This document shows positions 54,905-61,752 of a DNA stretch of 64,000 nt, piece by piece; the stretch's first letter is position 1, and each line of letters starts with the position of its first letter. The stretch is from CAYYFX01 sp046330135 (lineage in GTDB: Bacteria > ARS69). Below the pieces are notes generated by a model, which saw nothing but the letters and a program-made list of their open reading frames with translations, made no database searches and was not told the DNA's origin. The stretch lies in NCBI GenBank assembly GCA_046330135.1, contig JAXLTI010000003.1, forward strand, positions 372,001 through 436,000. The letters run 5' to 3'. The translations under genes were made by a program, and so were the position numbers.

Positions 54905-56302
54905 GTGACCTCTCCCGTCTCCCGACCGCTCCGTTCCGTCAACCCCTCCACCGGCCGCACGATCCGTGACTGGCCGGAGACCTCCGCCGAGGGCGTGGAC
55001 GCCATCCTCGCGTCGACCGAGCGCGCGTCCCGCGCGTGGGCCGAGACCACGTTCGCCGAGCGCGCGGCACCCGTTCGCGCCGCGGCGCGTCTCCTGCGCC
55101 AGCGCGCGGACGATCTCGCGCGGCTCATGGCCGAGGAGATGGGCAAGCCGATCCCTCAGGGGCGCGCGGAGGCGCAGAAGTCGGCGGCCGCGTGCGACCA
55201 CTTCGCGGAGCACGCGGAGGCCTTCCTCGCTCCGGAGCCCGCCGCGGGCTCTCCGCCCGGCTGGCGGGAGAGCGTCGTCTTCCGGCCGCTCGGGCCGGTG
55301 CTCGCGATCATGCCGTGGAACTTCCCCTTCTGGCAGGTCTTCCGGTGCGCCGCGCCGGCGCTGATGGCCGGCAACGCCGTGGTCCTCAAGCACGCGGAGA
55401 CCGTCCAGGGCTGCGCCCAGGCGATCGAGGAGCTGATGCACGCGACCGGCCTGCCGGAGGCGCTCTTCCGGGTCGTGCGCGTGGCGGTCGAGCGGATCCC
55501 CGACGTCGTGCGGCACCCGGCGATCCGGGCCGTCTCGTTCACGGGCTCCACGCGGGCGGGTCGATCCGTCGCCGAGGCAGCCGGCTCGGCGCTCAAGCGG
55601 ACGGTGCTCGAGCTGGGCGGGAGCGATCCGTACGTGGTGCTGTCGGACGCGGACGTCGACCGCGCCGTCGACGCGTGCGTGACGGCGCGCCTCCTGAACG
55701 GGGGCCAGTCGTGCATCTCGGGCAAGCGCTTCGTCGTGTCGCGGGCCGCGCTCGCGCCCTTCACGGAGGGAGTCGTGGAGACGATGCGGACGAAGCGCTG
55801 GGGCGATCCGCTGGCCGACGAGACCGTCGACCTCGGGCCGCTCGCGCGCCGCGACCTCCGCGACGTCTTGCACGCGCAGGTTCGCGGCAGCGTCGCGCGC
55901 GGCGCGCGTCTCCTGCTCGGCGGCGAGGTGCCGGACTCGCCCGGCTTCTTCTACCCGCCCACCGTCCTCGCCGACGTCGCCCCGGGCATGCCTGCCTACG
56001 ACGAGGAGACGTTCGGCCCGGCGGCCGCGATCCTCCCGGCGGAAGACGACGAGGCCGCCCTGGCGATCGCGAACGACACGGCCTACGGCCTCGGCGCGGC
56101 GATCTTCACGCGCGACGTCGCGCGGGGCGAGCGCCTCGCGCGCGAGCGCCTGGAGGCCGGCAGCTGCTTCGTGAACGACTTCGTGCGCTCCGACCCGCGG
56201 CTCCCCTTCGGCGGCGTGAAGGAATCCGGCTGGGGCCGCGAGCTGTCCGCGTGGGGCATTCGGGAGTTCGTGTACGCGAAGTCGCTCGTCATCACCGGGT
56301 AG
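54905..56302 (+). CDS. NAD(P)-dependent aldehyde dehydrogenase (succinate-semialdehyde type)
   Basis: 465 residues. The cofactor-side motif is MPWNFPFWQVFRCAAPALMAG, with FTGSTRAGRSVAEAA. The general base Glu is in VLELGGSDPYVVL and the catalytic Cys in LNGGQSCISGKRF. Overall length and motifs resemble the Sad/GabD2 group of succinate-semialdehyde dehydrogenases; other aldehydes, including acetaldehyde, cannot be excluded. GTG 54905. Divergent from the SGNH unit and convergent with the cytochrome fusion. Confidence 0.92.
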   Translation: MTSPVSRPLRSVNPSTGRTIRDWPETSAEGVDAILASTERASRAWAETTFAERAAPVRAAARLLRQRADDLARLMAEEMGKPIPQGRAEAQKSAAACDHFAEHAEAFLAPEPAAGSPPGWRESVVFRPLGPVLAIMPWNFPFWQVFRCAAPALMAGNAVVLKHAETVQGCAQAIEELMHATGLPEALFRVVRVAVERIPDVVRHPAIRAVSFTGSTRAGRSVAEAAGSALKRTVLELGGSDPYVVLSDADVDRAVDACVTARLLNGGQSCISGKRFVVSRAALAPFTEGVVETMRTKRWGDPLADETVDLGPLARRDLRDVLHAQVRGSVARGARLLLGGEVPDSPGFFYPPTVLADVAPGMPAYDEETFGPAAAILPAEDDEAALAIANDTAYGLGAAIFTRDVARGERLARERLEAGSCFVNDFVRSDPRLPFGGVKESGWGRELSAWGIREFVYAKSLVITG

Positions 56303-56383
56303 CTGCAGGCCGCGCGCAACGCGCACCGCCGGGCCGGTCGAGCCCGGATCTCCGAGCGTTCGCACGCCGAGCGTTCGCGGGGG

Positions 56384-58282
56384 TCAGATCGTTCCCTGCG
56401 GCGCGCCCCCCGCGACGTCCCCGCCCGGCGGAGCCTCCGCCCCGTGCTCGTGCTCGTGCATCTCGACGGGCATGGTCCCGGTGATCCACGACGGATTCCC
56501 CGGGTAGACCGACGGGCTCAGCACCGTGGAGTACATGTGCCATACCGCGATCGCGAGCGTGGCCAGCACCGCTTCGTAGAAGTGGATGACGAGCATCACT
56601 TCGAGGAAGCCCTTCGGCACCAGGCGCACGAGCGCGTTGTCGAACCAGAGGCAGGCGCCGGTCACCAGCATCACCACCGCGCCCCAGATCAGCGCCCAGT
56701 ACTCCGCCTTCTCGACGTAGCTGAAGCGCGGAAAACGCGGACGCTCCTGACTGCGGCCCAGGTTGTAGAGCATCATCTTGCCGAGATGCCCGACGTCCGC
56801 GGGCCGGGGCAGCATGTCCAGGAGGAAGCGCCGCCCTTCCTTCGTGCGCAGGAACGCGAGGTGCCACAGGCAGCTCAGGACGAAGATGACGGCGGCCACC
56901 CGGTGCGCCGTCCCGCGCACGCGCGATCCGCCGTCCCAGCCGAAGATCACGTGGAACGGCCACCGCTCGGAGTAGCGCAGCGCGAAGCCCGTGATCACGA
57001 GCAGCACGAAGGACACGGCGAGAAGCGTGTGTTGCGCCACCGCGTTCGAGCTCATGCGGCGGACCTGCGCGCCCTCGCGCACGCGATGCGATTGCCGCAG
57101 GAAGTCGATGAGGACGTAGCTCAGCATGCCGCCGATGATCGCCACGATGAGCACGAGGTAGATGCGCGTGAAGAGACGCGCCAGATGCGTGCGCGTGCCC
57201 GGCGCCGTCTCGTGGATCTTCGTCGTGGCCAGCGCGGCGTCGATTCCCGGATGGCAACCGCCGCAGGTGTGCGGCAGATTCGCCGGGTTGATCGACGAGC
57301 GCGGGTCCGAGCTCGGGAGGATCCGGTGACCGCCGTGGCAGGACGCGCAGTTCGCCACGCGCGTGTCCCCGGCCCGGCTCTTCAACCCGTGATACGAGTC
57401 CACGAACGACGCGAGGCGTCCCGCGGGGAGGCCGTACTTCTCGTTCAGCATCGCGGACTCGTGGCAGGGCGCGCAGGTGGCCTCGGCCACTTGCGTGGGG
57501 CTCACGCGGGCGCGCGGATCGCTCGGCGGCAGGATGCCGTGCTCGCCGTGGCACGTGGTGCAGACCGGCGTGTCCGTCTCTCCCCGCACCGTGAGCTGGC
57601 CGTGGATCCCTTCGAGGTACTCCTGCTCGATCGCCTGGTGGCAGCGCCCGCACGTCTTCGGGATGTTGAAGTGGTTGATGGTGGAGCGGGAGTCCCCCGG
57701 GCCGAGGATCTGGTGCGCGGTGCCTCCCGTGGAGTGGCAGTCGTTGCACGTGGCCGCGAAGTCGACGCCGCCCTTCAGGGTGGCGCGGCCATGCACGCTG
57801 GCCTCGTACACCTCCACGGGGTGCTTGAGCTGGATGTCGTGGGCCTTCGCGAGGTTCGTGTCGCGGTGGCACTTCCCGCAGGTATCGGGGAGGTTCCGCG
57901 GGTTCACCCGTGAGCGCTCGTCCGAGGCCGGGAAGATGTCGTGCGTGCCGTGACAGCTCGCGCACTTCGGAATGTCCGGATCGACGCCCACCTCGGACCG
58001 GCCGTGCTGCACGTAGACGGCGGTCTCGTCGCCGTGGCACGAGCCGCACGCGACCTTCGCCAGATGATCCTCGTGGGGGAGATCCGCGACGTCCGTGTGG
58101 CAGTCGACGCACTCGAGCCCGCCGTGAACGGAAGCGGCCAGGTCCGCCGCCACGACGGCCGGGACGCCTTCGTCCGGCTTCGCGTGACACTCCAGGCATT
58201 CCGTGGAGGTCACCGCCGCCGAAGCCGCGCCGGCCGCCAGCAGGACGGCGAAGGCACTCGCCACGAGTCCGTTCCGGCTCAC
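56384..58282 (-). CDS. multihaem cytochrome c fused to a membrane cytochrome b (CbcL-like)
   Basis: 632 residues. Signal peptide (LVASAFAVLLAAGAASA). The periplasmic part (to about residue 360) has 11 CXXCH haem c motifs, including CLECH, CVDCH, CGSCH, CGKCH, CNDCH and CGGCH. The C-terminal part is a cytochrome b561/formate dehydrogenase-gamma-like membrane domain with several helices and candidate haem b histidines (QHTLLAVSFVLLVITGFALR, AHRVAAVIFVLSCLWHLAF, IHFYEAVLATLAIAVWHMY). The layout matches Geobacter CbcL, a quinol-oxidising inner-membrane protein. GTG 58282 has GGAGG 5 nt upstream; GTG 58285 is the alternative. Confidence 0.85.
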   Translation of the reverse strand: MSRNGLVASAFAVLLAAGAASAAVTSTECLECHAKPDEGVPAVVAADLAASVHGGLECVDCHTDVADLPHEDHLAKVACGSCHGDETAVYVQHGRSEVGVDPDIPKCASCHGTHDIFPASDERSRVNPRNLPDTCGKCHRDTNLAKAHDIQLKHPVEVYEASVHGRATLKGGVDFAATCNDCHSTGGTAHQILGPGDSRSTINHFNIPKTCGRCHQAIEQEYLEGIHGQLTVRGETDTPVCTTCHGEHGILPPSDPRARVSPTQVAEATCAPCHESAMLNEKYGLPAGRLASFVDSYHGLKSRAGDTRVANCASCHGGHRILPSSDPRSSINPANLPHTCGGCHPGIDAALATTKIHETAPGTRTHLARLFTRIYLVLIVAIIGGMLSYVLIDFLRQSHRVREGAQVRRMSSNAVAQHTLLAVSFVLLVITGFALRYSERWPFHVIFGWDGGSRVRGTAHRVAAVIFVLSCLWHLAFLRTKEGRRFLLDMLPRPADVGHLGKMMLYNLGRSQERPRFPRFSYVEKAEYWALIWGAVVMLVTGACLWFDNALVRLVPKGFLEVMLVIHFYEAVLATLAIAVWHMYSTVLSPSVYPGNPSWITGTMPVEMHEHEHGAEAPPGGDVAGGAPQGTI

Positions 58283-58382
58283 CACGACCTCCGTTTGCGC
58301 GCCCGGTCCGATTCCCCGCGACGAATCCCGCCGTATATTACGGGACCCTGATAGGCCCAACCAGTCGTAGGAGGCCCCCCCG
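58283..58382. promoter_or_regulatory. divergent promoter region between two cytochrome genes
   Basis: The near-palindrome CCGTATATTACGG (58332-58344) offers TATATT as a -10 on the plus strand and TAATAT on the minus strand. The -35 elements are poor, so activator-dependent transcription is plausible (inference). Confidence 0.35.
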
Positions 58383-59819
58383 ATGTGGAAACCGAGAGAA
58401 GCGCTCGTCTGGCTGCGTGAAGTCTCGCTCGATCCCCTGGGCGGACTCGGCGTCCTGCTCGCCACGCTCGGCGGCGGGCTGTTCGTCTTCTTCGTGGCCC
58501 TGAGCCTTCTCGGTTTCTTCCCGCTGTCGCCTTATCTCGGGATCTTCATCTACCTCGGGTTGCCGATCGTCCTCGTCGTCGGGCTCGCGCTGCTGCCCGT
58601 CGCGCACTTCCGCCTGACGAAGCGCAGCACCGGAGGCCGCCTCCCCACCTTCGACTTCGAGAACCCGCGCCACCTCCGCCGTCTGGGCATCTTCGCCGCC
58701 CTCACGGTCGTGAACGTCGTCATCTTCAGCTTCGCCGGTTACGGCGCCTACCACGTCTCCGAGACGAACGAGTTTTGCGGGAAGCTCTGTCACACCGTGA
58801 TGAAGCCGGAGTGGACGGCCTACCAGCTCTCGCCGCACGCGCGCGTGAAGTGCGTGGAGTGCCACATCGGCCCCGGCGCGGATTGGTTCGTGCGCTCGAA
58901 GATCTCCGGGGCGCGCCAGGTGCTGGCGGTGGCCACCGGCCGCTACCATCGCCCCGTGCAGACGCCGATCCACAACCTGCGTCCCGCCCGGGAGACGTGC
59001 GAGCAGTGCCACTGGCCGGAGAAGTTCCACGGCGACGCCCTGCGCGTCCTGCACCACTTTCAGCCGGACAGCGCGAACACGCCGCTCACGACCGTGCTCC
59101 TCCTCAAGGTGCGGGGCGGCGAGCAGGCTGACGCCGGCGCCGGACACCGCGGCATCCACTGGCACACCAGCCGCGCCACCCGCCTTACTTACGTCGCCAC
59201 CGACGAGCGCCGGGAGAAGATCCCGTACGTGCGCCTGCAGCGCGGAAACGGGGCGCCCCTCGAGTTCTTCGCCGGCGATCCGGACAGCGTCAAGGCGCAG
59301 ATCCAAGGTCACGAGCAGCGGGTGATGGACTGCATGGACTGCCACAACCGCCCCACCCACGCCTTCGAGATGCCGGAGGAGGCGGTGGATCACGCGCTCG
59401 CGGACGGCCGTCTCGACCCCTCGATCCCCTGGCTCAGGCGCGAGGCGGTCCGCGTGCTGCGCGAGGACCTCCCCGCCGGCACCGATCCCGTCACGGCGCT
59501 CCGAGCGAAGCTCGACGCGTTCTACGCTCACGACGCCTCCGTGGCCGGCCTCGTGCCGGCGGCCGCGCTGGACGGCGCCGCGAAGGAGCTGAGCGCCATC
59601 CGCGGCCGCAACGTCTTCCCCGAGATGGCCATCACCTGGGGCACCTACCCCGTCTTCCTGGGCCACCGCAACGACCAGGGCGGCTGCTTCCGCTGCCACG
59701 ACGGCGAGCACACCACGAAGGACGGCGAGACCATCGACAACGACTGCGAGCTCTGCCACAGCCTGATCGCCCAGGACGAGCCGAAGCCGCCGATCCTCAC
59801 GACGCTCTACCCGAACTAG
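58383..59819 (+). CDS. NapC/NirT-type six-haem cytochrome with three membrane helices (ImcH-like)
   Basis: 478 residues. Three N-terminal membrane helices: VLLATLGGGLFVFFVALSLL, IYLGLPIVLVVGLALLP and FAALTVVNVVIFSFAGYGAY. The periplasmic part begins with an unusual CX3CH site (CGKLCHTVM, with a candidate Met ligand) and continues with five CXXCH sites (CVECH, CEQCH, CMDCH, CFRCH, CELCH). The architecture resembles Geobacter ImcH or large NrfH relatives that oxidise menaquinol. ATG 58383 is preceded by TAGGAGG. Divergent from the c-b fusion. Confidence 0.85.
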   Translation: MWKPREALVWLREVSLDPLGGLGVLLATLGGGLFVFFVALSLLGFFPLSPYLGIFIYLGLPIVLVVGLALLPVAHFRLTKRSTGGRLPTFDFENPRHLRRLGIFAALTVVNVVIFSFAGYGAYHVSETNEFCGKLCHTVMKPEWTAYQLSPHARVKCVECHIGPGADWFVRSKISGARQVLAVATGRYHRPVQTPIHNLRPARETCEQCHWPEKFHGDALRVLHHFQPDSANTPLTTVLLLKVRGGEQADAGAGHRGIHWHTSRATRLTYVATDERREKIPYVRLQRGNGAPLEFFAGDPDSVKAQIQGHEQRVMDCMDCHNRPTHAFEMPEEAVDHALADGRLDPSIPWLRREAVRVLREDLPAGTDPVTALRAKLDAFYAHDASVAGLVPAAALDGAAKELSAIRGRNVFPEMAITWGTYPVFLGHRNDQGGCFRCHDGEHTTKDGETIDNDCELCHSLIAQDEPKPPILTTLYPN

Positions 59820-59916
59820 CACGCGCCGCAGGCCGGCTCTTCGTCTGCACCCGGTTCGTGCGTCTCACGTCGGCCGGCCGCGGGCCGCGGGCTCGGAGCC
59901 GTTTCAGGGTTCGCCC

Positions 59917-60063
59917 GTCTCGCCTCGGGGCCGGCCTCTTCGCCCCGGACGGGTCAGCCTCCGCCGTCCCGGCTCCGGCGCCCTCCCGCTCCGGCGGCTC
60001 CGCCATCCATGGCTCCGCCGCCTGCGCGAAGCCGCGTCGAAGAGGCCGGCCCCGAGGCGAGAC
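59917..60063. repeat. palindromic module 1 of copy B
   Basis: Perfect 26-bp inverted arms, GTCTCGCCTCGGGGCCGGCC-type at 59917-59942 and its complement at 60038-60063, enclose about 95 bp. The matching module in copy A is 21940-22084. Confidence 0.75.
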
Positions 60064-60247
60064 TGACACCCGGGTCGTGGCGGTCGAGACCTGCCGGCGC
60101 CGCGTCGCTCCGAGGCCCGTCGCGAGTCGGCCGACCACCACGGCGTCCTCGCGGGACGTCCGTGCCGTCGGTGACGCGCGGCCGGTGATCGCGGCCGAGG
60201 TCGCGCGATCACCCGGCGCGTCGCGCAGACCGCGCGAGGCGAGGCAG

Positions 60248-60397
60248 GCGTCGGCGGCTCGGTGGCGTGCTTTCGCAGCGGCTTCGCGGAGTCGCCGGAG
60301 CCAGGGATGGCGGAGGCGACGGAGCGGGAGGGCGCCGAAGCCAGGATGGCGTAGGCGACCGTCCGATGCGAAAGCACGACGCCGAGCCGACGGCGCG
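60248..60397. repeat. palindromic module 2 of copy B (IS target equivalent)
   Basis: Arms GTGCTTTCGCA (60267-60277) and TGCGAAAGCAC (60367-60377) with flanking GGCGGCTCGG/CCGAGCCG pairing. Its reverse-strand core GGCTCCGGCGACTCC is the uninterrupted counterpart of the IS insertion point in copy A. Confidence 0.7.
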
Positions 60398-60445
60398 TTC
60401 ATCGCGTGCGATCACCGCCGACGAACGCCGCGCGAGGCGAGGCAC

Positions 60446-60597
60446 GCGTCGGCGGCTCGGTGGCGTTGCTTCCGCGGCGACTTCGCGGAGGCGGCGCAGC
60501 CAGGATGGCGGAGCCGCCGGAGCGGGAGGGCGGCCGTAGCCCGGACGGCGGAGGCCGCCCGTTCGTCGCGGAAGCAACGCCAGCGAGCCGACGACGC
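60446..60597. repeat. palindromic module 3 of copy B
   Basis: Arms of about 31 bp with two mismatches: GCGTCGGCGGCTCGGTGGCG and onward (60446-60476), and its counterpart at 60567-60597. The inner 15 bp GGCGTTGCTTCCGCG pair perfectly with CGCGGAAGCAACGCC. Confidence 0.75.
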
Positions 60598-60642
60598 GCT
60601 CATCACGTGCAACCCCCCGCCGACGCGACGAGCGCCGCGCGG

Positions 60643-61752
60643 CTAGGAGCCGAAGCCGCGCTTCGGGTCCCAGACGCGGCCGTCGTCGTGGCAGCCGGCG
60701 CAGGAGGGCGCTTTGCCGGGGCCGTGACCGTCGACGTGGCAGTCCTTGCAGTCCGCTTCGCGATGGACGTCGTCGAGGACGACGGCGGTGACGGCGTGGT
60801 CGAACTTCTTCGGGTCGAAGCCCTCCGCGTGGCACGACTCGCAGCGCGGATCCAGCTTCGCCGGCGTGGTCCACGGCGGGTGGCACGCGCGGCATCCGAG
60901 GTCCTTGTGGTACCGCGCGAGCGGCCAACCGGTCGCCTCGTGGGAGAAGAGATCGGTTCCGGCCCGCCCGTGGCAGCTCTTGCAGTCCGCCTGGGGGTGG
61001 GACGAGGTCTTCTCGGCCCGATGGCACCGGAAGCACGCGTCGTGCAGGTTCACCTGCGCGAGGTCCCCCATCGGGTGCGGCTCACGCCCTTGGACGTGAC
61101 AGCGCTTGCACCCCTGGTCCTCGTGGCAGACCACGCAGTCGTTCTCGTACCGGGCCGAGTGGTTCTTGTGGTGGAAGGTCACGCTGTCCCCGGCAGCGAA
61201 CTTCGTCTTGAAGACGATGACGTCGCGCATCGTGAGCGGCGCGTGGGCCGAGTGGAAGGACTGCGTCGCCGCGGCTTCGCCCTTCTTCGCGTGACAGATC
61301 ACGCACGAGGTCTCGCCCTCCCACTCGCGGTGGCAGCCGAGACACTGGCGATGGTACGCGCCCTTGAGATCCGGCTGCTCGAGGTGCTCGCGCGGGACCT
61401 CCACCGGATGACACTGGCGGCACGCCGGATGCTCGTTGCCCTGCGGCGTGTGGTGGTGGCAAAGGGTGCAGTTGCCCTGGAATCGCGTCATGCTGCTGTG
61501 CGCCTTGTGATCGAAGCGCACGCCCTCGTACAGCTTGGCCAAGTCGTCCAGCACGACGACGTCGGGACCGCGCGCCGTCCGCGTCGCCTGCGGGCGCGGG
61601 CAACTCCTCAGGCACGGATCCGCCTTCGTGGGCACCTTGCACGAGTGGCACGACGCGCAGTCGCTCCCGTTCTTCTCGCTCGCCCGCGACGTCGGGGGCG
61701 CGAGCAGCGCCGTCCCGGCGAAGAAGGCGACCAGGACCGCGAACCGCCTCAC
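60643..61752 (-). CDS. periplasmic 13-haem cytochrome c
   Basis: 369 residues. Signal peptide (FAVLVAFFAGTALLAPPTSR). Thirteen CXXCH sites, among them CASCH, CTLCH, CRQCH, CLGCH, CVICH, CVVCH, CKRCH, CFRCH, CKSCH, CRACH, CESCH, CKDCH and CAGCH. Many extra His residues are candidate distal ligands (FHHKNHSARYEND, FHSAHAP), so bis-His haems of the cytochrome c3/Hmc type are expected. GTG 61752 overlaps the HybA-HybB fusion stop by 4 nt, so the pair forms one complex: membrane quinol oxidase, FeS protein and haem wire. Confidence 0.88.
   Translation of the reverse strand: MRRFAVLVAFFAGTALLAPPTSRASEKNGSDCASCHSCKVPTKADPCLRSCPRPQATRTARGPDVVVLDDLAKLYEGVRFDHKAHSSMTRFQGNCTLCHHHTPQGNEHPACRQCHPVEVPREHLEQPDLKGAYHRQCLGCHREWEGETSCVICHAKKGEAAATQSFHSAHAPLTMRDVIVFKTKFAAGDSVTFHHKNHSARYENDCVVCHEDQGCKRCHVQGREPHPMGDLAQVNLHDACFRCHRAEKTSSHPQADCKSCHGRAGTDLFSHEATGWPLARYHKDLGCRACHPPWTTPAKLDPRCESCHAEGFDPKKFDHAVTAVVLDDVHREADCKDCHVDGHGPGKAPSCAGCHDDGRVWDPKRGFGS

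Larger units (their letters stand above)
59882..60610. repeat. dispersed palindromic repeat, copy B
   Basis: About 730 bp of non-coding repeat, homologous to copy A (20226-22189 without the IS) in inverted orientation. It contains three palindromic modules listed separately, all with a related GC core (GGAGCGGGAGGGCGCCG-like). It fills the gap between the convergent ImcH-like gene and the 13-haem cytochrome gene. No credible gene is present. Confidence 0.8.

Noticed and set aside
54905..56302. Aldehyde dehydrogenase as the microcompartment partner of DeoC
   Set aside because: It belongs to the non-acylating semialdehyde dehydrogenase type, is 45 kb away and has no targeting-like extension.
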